Origin: Thalassotalea agarivorans
GTDB lineage: Bacteria > Pseudomonadota > Gammaproteobacteria > Enterobacterales > Alteromonadaceae
Assembly (NCBI RefSeq): GCF_030295955.1
Contig: NZ_AP027363.1
Location: 1,364,001 to 1,428,000, forward strand
DNA length: 64,000 nt
Reading direction: 5' to 3'
The translations under genes were made by a program, and so were the position numbers. Shown here piece after piece: positions 33,755 to 42,409 of the stretch (position 1 is the first letter of the stretch; each line of letters opens with the position of its first letter). The notes beneath the pieces are model-generated. The model was not told the origin of the DNA, did not search any database, and saw nothing but the letters and a program-made list of their open reading frames with translations.

Positions 33755-33790
33755 GGGAGTGCTTAGTTATCTAAGCACTCCCTTTTTTTA
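33755..33790. terminator. Bidirectional terminator between convergent genes
   Basis: A 12-bp stem GGGAGTGCTTAG/CTAAGCACTCCC (33755-33766 and 33771-33782) is flanked by A's on the left and T's on the right. It serves both the di-heme gene (+) and the GH17 gene (-). Confidence 0.93.
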
Positions 33791-33798
33791 TATTGGCG

Positions 33799-34719
33799 TT
33801 ATGACTTTTCTCTTAATGCCAGTTTTGGTTGACGTTTTACGTCATAGATGCCCCAATGCTTCTCAGGCTCATTAACATCGTCAGAGCCTTTCCAAGGTTC
33901 ATCAAATGCTTCAAAGATAAAGGTGGTAATTTGATTGTCCTTGCTCCACTGCAACAACTGCTGATAGTAGATAGATTGTAATTCTGGTGACGCATTCCAT
34001 ACATCGATACCACGGCCATTAGACGAGGTAGTCCAGCCAGCTTCGGTGATAACGATCTGTTTGCCTGGATACTGATTGGCGACACTTTGATAGTTTTCAA
34101 TGGTGTAAGCTAACGCATTTTCTATTGTTTGATATTCCCAAGCTGGGTAGGTGTGAATAGAAATAAAATCGAGTACATCTGCAAGTGGTTGCAGCTTTTG
34201 GCACCAAGGCACGTAGTTTTCGCAAAAGGTTACGGGCTGTTTTACCTGTGATTTAACCTTTTGTGCGTAGTACACTAAGCGTTCAACTGGCACTAAATGA
34301 TCTGTCCAATCAACACTTGCTTCGTTTCCAATAGACACAGCCGCAATAATGTCAGGGTAGTCATTGGCAAACATGATCAGTTTATCGATTTGCGCTTCAT
34401 TGGCGGCTTGGTTGTTAGCAAGTTCATCTTCACTAAATACTGAGCCCCATGGGCAATTAGGATTGCTTTGCTCTGCACCAATGTCCGCACCTAGCATTAA
34501 TTTAAAAGGTAGATTTTCTTGTTGAATCACATCGATAACGATTTGCGCGTGAGGGCCGCAATCATACAGTCTTAAGTAGCACCAATCGTTTTGTAGAATC
34601 AACAAGTCTTCTTTCACTTGTTGATATGTCGGGTAAATACCTTCTCTTGGGTTTTGACCGTCGCGATAGCCGGAGTAGCATATCGCTGACGCAAAAGGGA
34701 GTGTTGTATTGCTATTCAT
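33799..34719 (-). CDS. GH17 glycoside hydrolase without signal peptide (1 of 2)
   Basis: 306 residues, TIM barrel of GH17 type, which acts on beta-1,3-glucans (hydrolysis or transglycosylation). Acid/base E133 in SIGNEASVDW and nucleophile E226 in VITEAGWT. There is no signal peptide (starts MNSNTTLPFASAICYSGYRD), so it acts in the cytoplasm on imported oligosaccharides. It is the last gene of a minus-strand operon (malectin-GH16, phosphorylase, GH17, GH17), 40 nt after its neighbour. No clear Shine-Dalgarno precedes the ATG. Confidence 0.9.
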   Translation of the reverse strand: MNSNTTLPFASAICYSGYRDGQNPREGIYPTYQQVKEDLLILQNDWCYLRLYDCGPHAQIVIDVIQQENLPFKLMLGADIGAEQSNPNCPWGSVFSEDELANNQAANEAQIDKLIMFANDYPDIIAAVSIGNEASVDWTDHLVPVERLVYYAQKVKSQVKQPVTFCENYVPWCQKLQPLADVLDFISIHTYPAWEYQTIENALAYTIENYQSVANQYPGKQIVITEAGWTTSSNGRGIDVWNASPELQSIYYQQLLQWSKDNQITTFIFEAFDEPWKGSDDVNEPEKHWGIYDVKRQPKLALREKS

Positions 34720-34759
34720 CTGTTGTGTACCAATATTATTATTTATTATGTTTTTTCGA

Positions 34760-35647
34760 TTAAGCGAATTTATAGTTGCCTAGGGTATCCCATAGCCCCC
34801 AATGCGCGCCGACACCGCCTTCGTCTTCCACTTTCCAACTTTCGTTGAAAGAAGAAAAATAAAAGACATCAATATTGTCTTCGCCTGCCCATTGGTAAGT
34901 GCCAATAAAGTACTTCATCGCGTTGCTATAGCTGGGCACTGCACCCCATTCACTAGGGCCTTGATCAGGCCAACCAGTTTCAGTAATGATGACTTTTTTA
35001 CCGTTAGCGATTCTTCTTGCGCGCCTGTACATGTCTTTCATGTATAAAATTGAATATTCAAGGGCGCAACCTTCCCAAAATGGGTAGCAATTTGCCAAAA
35101 TAACATCGCAGTTCTTAGTAATTTCTGGATGATCTTCAAACTCATAATAGGCATCTACATAGCCTACCTCGATATCAGGTAAGGCAGCTTTAACGCGTTG
35201 AATATATTCAATAAGTTGGCTCTCAGACAGTTCTTCGCGCAGTAAAACTTCATTACCAACAGCTGCAATGTCAACGAGTCCTGCTTTTCCTAGCTTAATT
35301 AGATTGTCGATTTCTTTTTCGTTGTTTTCCAAATCATCGTCAAGCCAAGCTCCAACGAGTGTTTTTAAACCTATTTCCTTGGCAGCTTGCGGGATTAATT
35401 CGTTTCCTTTACTACAAGAAAAACTTCTAATCCACTTAACATTAGGCGCGATCATCGCCAAACGGGCTTCTATCTGCGCTTTATCTACTGGATCTCCCGG
35501 TTTTTGTTCAGGTCCGTAGGGGCTGAAAGAAATGCCGTGAATTTTCTCCTCAAGAATATCCTGAGTAAGATTTTTTAAGCGCTGCTCCGGTAGATCGATT
35601 ACGTTCATTCCGGTCAGTGACATATATTTTTTCTTTTGCTTAGACAT
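34760..35647 (-). CDS. GH17 glycoside hydrolase without signal peptide (2 of 2)
   Basis: 295 residues. Acid/base E133 in AVGNEVLL and nucleophile E223 in VIITETGWP. There is no signal peptide (MSKQKKKYMSLTG). It is only distantly similar to the downstream GH17, so the two are not a fresh duplication and may differ in linkage or chain-length preference. The start ATG lies 8 nt after the phosphorylase stop, and its Shine-Dalgarno (TTAGGA) overlaps that stop, indicating translational coupling. Likely role: trimming or debranching beta-1,3-gluco-oligosaccharides for the phosphorylase. Confidence 0.9.
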   Translation of the reverse strand: MSKQKKKYMSLTGMNVIDLPEQRLKNLTQDILEEKIHGISFSPYGPEQKPGDPVDKAQIEARLAMIAPNVKWIRSFSCSKGNELIPQAAKEIGLKTLVGAWLDDDLENNEKEIDNLIKLGKAGLVDIAAVGNEVLLREELSESQLIEYIQRVKAALPDIEVGYVDAYYEFEDHPEITKNCDVILANCYPFWEGCALEYSILYMKDMYRRARRIANGKKVIITETGWPDQGPSEWGAVPSYSNAMKYFIGTYQWAGEDNIDVFYFSSFNESWKVEDEGGVGAHWGLWDTLGNYKFA

Positions 35648-35655
35648 ACGTATTC

Positions 35656-38600
35656 CTAAGGTAAAGTTAGCAAGTCTTGCTTATTAATGTGCAGCGTTAC
35701 CGCGCTAATTGAACCGTCTCGTTGAAACAAGCTATGTGCTAGTTCTGTTGATAACTGTGCTTGCTCAAATGTCTGCTCGCTATTTTTGCTACTCACAATC
35801 AAACCTGATTTGTCAGTTAAGGTGTAAACAAAGGGTACTTGGCACCAAGTAAACGCCAGTGAGTGCGGTGGCAATTTGATTGTTTGCCATTGATCATTGA
35901 CGTCTAGATAAGTAAATGACTGTGCCTCATCACAGAATTCACATGAACGAAGTAAAGAAGGTTCAAATGACACTGCTCCAGCGTTTACACGGATGCCGAG
36001 TTCACCAAATCGGGTGAGGACTTCTTCTTTCACTTGTCCTGTCATACCTGGTTGTTGAGCGCCGCTGTGTTTTGGCGTATGTGAATAAGGATCGACAGGG
36101 AAGGCACCATACTCTTGCGGTGTTTTGTTAAAGCCAATGCCTTCACGCACGCGATAATAATGGTTAGCAAGTTGCTGAATTTGATTACTGCTTTCATTGT
36201 GCTTAACTGCATCAAAGTAGCATTCTTGTACTGCAAGCAATAGCTTTGACACCATGTGCCAATAGATACTCCCTAAACCTTCAAATCCAAACATACCGCC
36301 TGATCGGCCGGTAAATGCCTTATGATTAAATACCTCTTCGTATAAGCTCAATAACGCGGATTTGTGTGCGTCAATTAGTGGCGCATAAGAGCTCGGCAAC
36401 GCATCAAGAGCGGCTATCAAATGATCTTTATTCACTAGCGTGCTATTAAAGCGAAAATCACCATTGTCATCTTGTGCGATAACGCTCGTATTACTTGCCG
36501 AAACAAGTGCATGCACTAGTGGATTGGCCTTTGCCTTTGCTTCGTCAACCACGTTTTTGTTTAAAAATGATGGTAGCTGTCTATCTGGGTAGAGCATAAA
36601 GGTTTGTTGGTCGACGCGGTAAATATCGCTAGCAAAGAGCGCGTTTAGTACATTTGTCGCTTGCGCGGCGGATAGATAGCCGGAGCTTAGCGCTGCTACT
36701 TGACCCTCTAGCATAGGGTATAGGTTGTCGACACTAATGCTGTCGTCATCTAACGACAATAAGTTGTATGCGTGATACATACCACTTGCCATTTCATTTT
36801 CAGACAAGGTGTAGTCAATCACTTTTTGGGCGTGTTGCAACATGTCCACAATAGCGTCAACGGATACATTTGATTTACCTGAAAAGCCTTGTTTTGCGTA
36901 TACCGTTTGGCGATACCAACTAGACAATTCGCCTAATTGGTTACTGATCAGCAATTGCGTTTGTGCGGTAACTATGCCCGACTGAATGTACATTGCAGCG
37001 TTAGACAAAATATCACTGGTACCTGCAATCCAAGTCGCGACTTCGTCTGACAATGCAACATCACCTTGCTCGTTTGCGAGCAAGTCTATTAAAAATGCGG
37101 TATAGCGTCGCATATAACATAAGGTAACGACCGAAATACCTTGTCCTACTAATGCATTATTGGCGTCGTTCCATTCAGGCCTTTGGGTATTTAACCAAAT
37201 ACCACCTCCTAAAATCAGGTTGCCAAGTTTCGCAAGCAGGCTTACACAAAGCTTTTCTAATAGGTTTACATGGTATACAGATCCGGTTGTATCTAGCACC
37301 AACTTGCCATCTGCGCCGAGCGATTCAACCTGCGTCTCAATCGTTTGAGCGAGTTCTTGGTCATAACGCACTGTGCTTTTTGCATTTTGTTTGATTTCTT
37401 CAAACGATTTAATGCGGTAGGGGACATTGGCATAACAAAATATGTCCTTGCGTAGCATTTGCGTTAACTTGTTCGGGTGAAATTGATGGCTTAACTCAAG
37501 CAATTTCAACAAGTAAATAATTTGATGATCGCCCCAGTAACCAATGTAGCTCCATGGGTCGTCTAGATCCTCTACCTCCCAGTCGATACCTTCTTTAGTA
37601 ATTCTATAGGGGTTGTATCCGTCAATCGTTGAGGCGTTCACAAACTTGGAAATTACCGATTCAATATACTGTGGGTAGCTATAGGTAAGCGCCTCCCAGT
37701 TTTGGAAAATATCGCGCCAGTTGCCTTGGTATGACAAGATTTTCTCGTTGTTTTCGTCGCGCAGTTTAATTTCAAACTGGTTCCAAGGTCGGCTTGGATC
37801 GCCGTGTCGTCTACCAAATGTAATTGGTAGGTACTCCATGGTTAAACGTTCGAGTTGATAGCACTTTTGGGCGTTAACTTGATGCTGTAATTCTGACAAC
37901 TCGATGCGCGCTGGTAGCGTGTTCAGCCAACGGCTGTGTTTGTAGTAAGTCGCCGAGTTAAAATGTTTTATTGTTTTAACATAGTCCTTACTATCAATAT
38001 GATACTGATCGTCAAATATGCCGCCGCGTAACACGTTAAAAAGTACATTGGCATAATGGTGTGCAGACACCTGTTCTTCGTTGGTTTGTTGAAAACCATC
38101 GGCCGCAGCCATTTTGCGGGCTAGGTTATCATCGCCTGAAGCAACCGACTTATCGATCGCGCGCGCCAAAGCTTGGCTTTGTGTAAGCGCATTTAACAAG
38201 CTAACTACTTGGTTTTGGCTTTGTTCAATGTTGGTCACAAATTGCCAGGTTTTTTGGCTTGAAGGTTTCAGCGATAACTTAGTGTTGACCAAGTAAGCAC
38301 CTCTAATACCTTTAATTAACGTTTCTTGTTGCAGTGTTTGCCCTTGTTTAAACGCATCGATTTGATTGGTTGACAGCAACACTCGCTTATCTTCTAATCC
38401 CAAACAAAACACAGTATTAGCATTGAGTGATTCACATGGCTCTGCGCGATCGGTGATAGCAGAAAATAAACTAAAGATGCCTAAACCAGATGTTTGTTCT
38501 AACTCTGTCCATTTATAAGCATCAACCAAGTTACTTGAATTTGTTTGCGTAAAACGCGGCGTGCCCGCAGGTAAAACGTTTTGAAAACCATCGATAAGTT

Positions 38601-39099
38601 CGACGTCAATGCGAGCATCTGTGGTGTTTTCGAGTTCGCAAAAGCGCACAAAGCCATATTCATCACTACTCGCCCACGTATAGCGATAGGTTAACCCTAA
38701 GGTGTGATTCACTTCTTCAAAACAAATTTTGCTACCTAATACATTCTTGTATAGGTTACGACTTAGATGAAAGCGACCATCATGCTCTTGGTTAAAAGGG
38801 TCCCAACACACAGGACTGCCATCAAGAGATGTTCTGATCAGGGTTTTACAGCCAGTATGCAGGTGACTGTCATGAATGCGGTCGACTGTTTCATAAGTAA
38901 ACAGAGCGGTAGCGGGTGAAACTCGGCCAGCCGTTAGGCCTGTGCTTGATGAAATAAACATCCAGTGGTCGCTTTCTGACACTAAGGTCATGAAAAATGG
39001 CGGCATTTGATCAACATTATTTATGGCATAAAAGCGTTCACCATTAAGGTTAATAAACTCGCCATGAATCTGCGTGTGTGCCTGTGCAACTGTTTGCAT
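35656..39099 (-). CDS. Glycoside phosphorylase, GH149/GH94-like (beta-1,3-glucan, inferred)
   Basis: 1147 residues with no signal peptide, cytoplasmic. Size and architecture fit GH149 beta-1,3-oligoglucan phosphorylases (about 1100 residues) better than ~800-residue GH94. An N-terminal beta-sandwich region (about 1-300; SSSTGLTAGRVSPATALFTYETVD) leads to an (alpha/alpha)6 barrel. The probable catalytic acid is D645 in QRPEWNDANNALVG. Such enzymes split oligosaccharides with inorganic phosphate to release glucose-1-phosphate, saving ATP. It is the second gene of the minus-strand operon, after the malectin-GH16 gene, with a Shine-Dalgarno CGGAGAAT. The substrate is inferred from the GH16 and GH17 neighbours; GH161 or another phosphorylase family cannot be excluded by eye. 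Confidence 0.82.
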   Translation of the reverse strand: MQTVAQAHTQIHGEFINLNGERFYAINNVDQMPPFFMTLVSESDHWMFISSSTGLTAGRVSPATALFTYETVDRIHDSHLHTGCKTLIRTSLDGSPVCWDPFNQEHDGRFHLSRNLYKNVLGSKICFEEVNHTLGLTYRYTWASSDEYGFVRFCELENTTDARIDVELIDGFQNVLPAGTPRFTQTNSSNLVDAYKWTELEQTSGLGIFSLFSAITDRAEPCESLNANTVFCLGLEDKRVLLSTNQIDAFKQGQTLQQETLIKGIRGAYLVNTKLSLKPSSQKTWQFVTNIEQSQNQVVSLLNALTQSQALARAIDKSVASGDDNLARKMAAADGFQQTNEEQVSAHHYANVLFNVLRGGIFDDQYHIDSKDYVKTIKHFNSATYYKHSRWLNTLPARIELSELQHQVNAQKCYQLERLTMEYLPITFGRRHGDPSRPWNQFEIKLRDENNEKILSYQGNWRDIFQNWEALTYSYPQYIESVISKFVNASTIDGYNPYRITKEGIDWEVEDLDDPWSYIGYWGDHQIIYLLKLLELSHQFHPNKLTQMLRKDIFCYANVPYRIKSFEEIKQNAKSTVRYDQELAQTIETQVESLGADGKLVLDTTGSVYHVNLLEKLCVSLLAKLGNLILGGGIWLNTQRPEWNDANNALVGQGISVVTLCYMRRYTAFLIDLLANEQGDVALSDEVATWIAGTSDILSNAAMYIQSGIVTAQTQLLISNQLGELSSWYRQTVYAKQGFSGKSNVSVDAIVDMLQHAQKVIDYTLSENEMASGMYHAYNLLSLDDDSISVDNLYPMLEGQVAALSSGYLSAAQATNVLNALFASDIYRVDQQTFMLYPDRQLPSFLNKNVVDEAKAKANPLVHALVSASNTSVIAQDDNGDFRFNSTLVNKDHLIAALDALPSSYAPLIDAHKSALLSLYEEVFNHKAFTGRSGGMFGFEGLGSIYWHMVSKLLLAVQECYFDAVKHNESSNQIQQLANHYYRVREGIGFNKTPQEYGAFPVDPYSHTPKHSGAQQPGMTGQVKEEVLTRFGELGIRVNAGAVSFEPSLLRSCEFCDEAQSFTYLDVNDQWQTIKLPPHSLAFTWCQVPFVYTLTDKSGLIVSSKNSEQTFEQAQLSTELAHSLFQRDGSISAVTLHINKQDLLTLP

Positions 39100-39145
39100 G
39101 ATATTCTCCGAAATTCTGGTTTTGTTCTCTAGCGCAATGCGTACG

Positions 39146-40552
39146 TTAGCTATTGCTGTACATGCGTACGTAATCTATTTCCATTTTGACTGGAAAAATG
39201 GTGTTATCTATCGGGCCGCCAGCGCGTCCCCACATGCCACCAATGGCTAGATTTATAATTAAGTGATAAGGGTGATCGAAAGGCCATGCTTGCCACCCTT
39301 GATGTTCGTTTTTGTAAGAAAAATAGGGGGTGCCATCCATTAGCATGGTAATGTGCTCGGGTGACCACTCTACGCTGTAAATATGAAATTCTTTGTCGGC
39401 ATTAGTCGCTTGTACGGCGCCCTTGCGTTGTTCCCAATTGATCCAATAGTAGGCTTTGTTGTGCACTGTCGCGTGCACATTGTGCATATCGAAACCAACG
39501 TGTTCCATTATGTCTATTTCGCCTGAATTCGGCCAAGCGTCACAGGTCGTGCTGCCTTGCCAGTCTTCGTTTGGTTTGCAAGTGCTTGAGTATTTATAAG
39601 GGTCTGACGGTAGCATCCAGATTGCCGCCCAGGTACCTCGGCCTGCAGGCAATTTAGCTTTTACGTCAATACGGCCATAAAGCATGTCGGCTTTATCTAG
39701 GGTATGAATTCTGCCTGAGGTATATTCGCCGTTGTCATATTGTTCTTTGTGGGCTTCAATGATCAGTGTGCCATTTTCAACGCGCACGTTTTTTTGTCTG
39801 TTGGTATAGACTTGGTCTTCATCATTGACCTTACGTGCTGGCCATTGGTCGAAGTTCCACTTGCTGCTGTCTGGCGAACCTTCGTAGTCAAATTCATCTT
39901 GCCATACTAACTGCCATTGCTGAGCGTTAGCGTGATGCTTGCGGACGATTAATCCGGACACTATAGGGACACCTTTAGTTGCTTGCAGCTTAATCGACAA
40001 ACTACCGTTGTTGACTTCAATCTTGCTAAACGTCTTGTCGAGCGCGCTGAATGCTTTACCGTCGCGCATACCACGTACATCAACATTTTTTAGTACGGTT
40101 TCGTTGTTGATAATCACGTCAAACACGCGCTCGCCAACGGGGGTGTCGTATGGTTCTGCAAACAACAAGGTTACGTCATAAGTGCCGTTTTCTAGTGTTC
40201 TTTCAAAATTAAAATCACCTTCAGCAAAGGTTTGATAAAGGGCTTTATCTTGTGAACCAAGCACGGTATCTGTGTGGCCTACGAGGGTTGTGAAATCTGG
40301 ATTGTATGGAGAAAACAAGACACCATTAGTGGCCGTGTAAGATTCGCCACCAATATTAAACGCCCAAACGATATTGTCATGAAAGACATTATCAAAATTA
40401 TCTAAGCTGGAGACCATACGACCTTTATGGCTTTTACTCATACTGTAATCCTTGTACTGCGCTACGGATGTTTGGCCTTGGTTTTGACAACCACTCAAAC
40501 TCGCTGAAGACAGCACACTTAACATCACTAGTGTTGTTGTTTTAATCGACAT
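39146..40552 (-). CDS. Malectin-GH16 lipoprotein endo-beta-1,3-glucanase
   Basis: 468 residues. Lipoprotein signal (LSGC, about 19-22). A malectin-like carbohydrate-binding domain (about 60-205; VWAFNIGGESYTATNG, TVGERVFDV type, GLIVRKH) precedes a GH16 domain (about 212-468; QLVWQDEFDYEG) with catalytic E345, D347, E350 in GEIDIMEHVGF. Predicted activity is endo-hydrolysis of laminarin-type glucan at the outer or inner face of the outer membrane. First gene of the four-gene operon; 46 nt to the phosphorylase. Its promoter must lie in the divergent region 40553-40898 shared with the symporter gene. Confidence 0.93.
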   Translation of the reverse strand: MSIKTTTLVMLSVLSSASLSGCQNQGQTSVAQYKDYSMSKSHKGRMVSSLDNFDNVFHDNIVWAFNIGGESYTATNGVLFSPYNPDFTTLVGHTDTVLGSQDKALYQTFAEGDFNFERTLENGTYDVTLLFAEPYDTPVGERVFDVIINNETVLKNVDVRGMRDGKAFSALDKTFSKIEVNNGSLSIKLQATKGVPIVSGLIVRKHHANAQQWQLVWQDEFDYEGSPDSSKWNFDQWPARKVNDEDQVYTNRQKNVRVENGTLIIEAHKEQYDNGEYTSGRIHTLDKADMLYGRIDVKAKLPAGRGTWAAIWMLPSDPYKYSSTCKPNEDWQGSTTCDAWPNSGEIDIMEHVGFDMHNVHATVHNKAYYWINWEQRKGAVQATNADKEFHIYSVEWSPEHITMLMDGTPYFSYKNEHQGWQAWPFDHPYHLIINLAIGGMWGRAGGPIDNTIFPVKMEIDYVRMYSNS

Positions 40553-40898
40553 TACTGGTTTACCTTATGCTTTATTGCAGGTACTGGCAGACCTACAAAT
40601 AGATGCAATATCGCCACAATAAATTGCTGAGAAGAGATAGCAATTGAAAAAAGCTAAAGTGGACTAACACCGAGTTTAAGCGGTCTAGTTTTTGTGCAAT
40701 TGCTGTTGTTTAGCTTTGGTTACAGTTATCTTGCGAGCTTTTGTGAAACGCTTCTAACGGAGGCGTATATAGAGTTGCTTTAAGATAACTTTGTCCGTGT
40801 TATCGCGCTAAAAGGGACAGGTCGGCTCATTTTTATCGAATAAATGTTTAATTGTCATACAGTAGGGAGCGATAAAAATAATGGTGTAGGGACTACGT
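40553..40898. promoter_or_regulatory. Divergent promoter region between GH16 operon and sugar symporter
   Basis: 346 bp with no gene. The clearest element is an inverted repeat GATAAC-(9 nt)-GTTATC (40784-40789 and 40799-40804). A second GTTATC followed by TTGCG occurs at 40725-40735. These could be an operator for a glucan-responsive repressor or activator. No -10/-35 pair is certain. Confidence 0.45.
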
Positions 40899-42362
40899 AT
40901 GACGCAAATCGAACTGTCGGCAAATGACAACGTGTTATCTGGCCAAGATAGCGTAAGGGGGAAAGTACCTCTCGCGCAAAAAACTGCTTATGGCACAGGC
41001 ACGTTAGTACTTAATTTGTTACCCGCTTCTTTGGGTATTTTTGCTTTTTTCTTAATAACTGCTTTTGGTATCGACCCAGTGCTTGCAGGTTTGTTGAGTG
41101 GTTTACCTAGACTATTCGATGCGATTACCGATCCTATAATGGGCTTTATTACCGACAATACGAAATCTCGTTGGGGCAGAAGAAGACCATATATCGTGAT
41201 TGGCGCAATCTTAAGTGGTACCTTTTTTGCGTTGATGTGGCAGTTAAACCCTGAATGGTCACAAGACTACACCTTTTGGTATTTTTTACTTTTCTCGCTC
41301 GCCTTCACCATAGGCAACACCATGTACGCAACGCCTTTTGTTGGCTTGGGTTATGAAATCACCTCCGATTACAATGAACGCACGCGTCTAATGGCTTATG
41401 CGCAAGTGATGGGTCAAATTGCCTGGATGATCGTGCCTTGGTTTTGGGTGTTAATAGCAAACCCAAATCTCTTCGAAAGCCAAGCTGAAGGCGTACAAAC
41501 GTTGTCGCTATATGTTGCAGGTGGCTGCATGATTTTAGGTTTGATGCCGGGGTTATTTTGTAAAGGCATCGACAGCGATAATATAGAAAACCGAGCTGAA
41601 ATTTCGTTTGCTACCTTATGGTCGAATTTAGTTGGTGTTGGCCGAAGCATAATACAAACCTTTAAAAACAAATCATTTGTAAGACTGTGTGCAGCGACCT
41701 TTTTAGTGTTTAATGGCTTCCAATTAGTGTCGTCGTTTAGCTACTTCATTATTGTATTTCATATGTTCGACGGAGACTACGGCGCAACAGGCACATGGCC
41801 TGCATGGTTTGCTACGCTAAGTGCATTAACTACTGCGGTATTAGTGATTCCGGTCGTCGCATGGATGGCAAATCGCTGGGGCAAGAAAAATGCGTTTATT
41901 ATTGCAACCTTCTTGTCAGTAGGCGGCTATCTACTGAAGTGGTATGGCTTCAATCCAGACAACCCGTGGATGATATTTATGCCAATTCCATTGATGTCAT
42001 TTGGCATTGGAGGCCTGTTTACCTTAATGTTGAGTATGACAGCTGACGTTTGCGACTTAGACGAGCTAAACAATGGTATGCCGCGAAAAGAAGGTACATT
42101 TGGCGCAATATATTGGTTGATGGTGAAACTTGGTATGGCGTTGGCTATGGTGCTTGGTGGTGTCGTATTGAAAATGGTTGGCTTTGATGCCGGCGCTGCA
42201 TCTCAAACTGTAGAAACGATGACGAATTTACGTATTGTCGATATTGTGATTCCTGCTAGCACGGCTCTGCTTGCCGTTGTGGTGATGTGGCGTTACGATA
42301 TTAGTGAAGAAAAAGCGCATCAAATTAAACAAGAACTGGTGCGAAGACGCGGCGAAATATAA
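40899..42362 (+). CDS. GPH-family sugar:cation symporter (MFS)
   Basis: 487 residues with about 12 transmembrane helices, resembling MelB/XylP-type glycoside-pentoside-hexuronide symporters: LFDAITDPIMGFITDNTKSRWGRRRPYIVIG is the conserved loop 2-3 cation-site region (about 68-99), and NGMPRKEGTFGAIYWLMVK lies in the second half. It moves sugars from periplasm to cytoplasm with a cation. Being divergent from the GH16-phosphorylase-GH17 operon, it most likely imports short beta-1,3-gluco-oligosaccharides for that cytosolic pathway. ATG after an AGGGAC site. A bidirectional terminator follows. Confidence 0.92.
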   Translation: MTQIELSANDNVLSGQDSVRGKVPLAQKTAYGTGTLVLNLLPASLGIFAFFLITAFGIDPVLAGLLSGLPRLFDAITDPIMGFITDNTKSRWGRRRPYIVIGAILSGTFFALMWQLNPEWSQDYTFWYFLLFSLAFTIGNTMYATPFVGLGYEITSDYNERTRLMAYAQVMGQIAWMIVPWFWVLIANPNLFESQAEGVQTLSLYVAGGCMILGLMPGLFCKGIDSDNIENRAEISFATLWSNLVGVGRSIIQTFKNKSFVRLCAATFLVFNGFQLVSSFSYFIIVFHMFDGDYGATGTWPAWFATLSALTTAVLVIPVVAWMANRWGKKNAFIIATFLSVGGYLLKWYGFNPDNPWMIFMPIPLMSFGIGGLFTLMLSMTADVCDLDELNNGMPRKEGTFGAIYWLMVKLGMALAMVLGGVVLKMVGFDAGAASQTVETMTNLRIVDIVIPASTALLAVVVMWRYDISEEKAHQIKQELVRRRGEI

Positions 42363-42368
42363 TCAAAA

Positions 42369-42397
42369 AGCCCAGCTTATTAGCTGGGCTTTTTTTC
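42369..42397. terminator. Bidirectional terminator after the symporter
   Basis: A 9-bp stem AGCCCAGCT/AGCTGGGCT (42369-42377 and 42382-42390) with a TATT loop is flanked by A's and T's. It sits between convergent genes. Confidence 0.92.
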
Positions 42398-42409
42398 ATC
42401 TGTTAGACG

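Noticed and set aside
39134-39156. Inverted repeat GCAAT/ATTGC with GTACGT core at the end of the malectin-GH16 gene
   Set aside because: It overlaps the stop codon and last codons, is weak, and probably reflects coding constraints rather than an operator.
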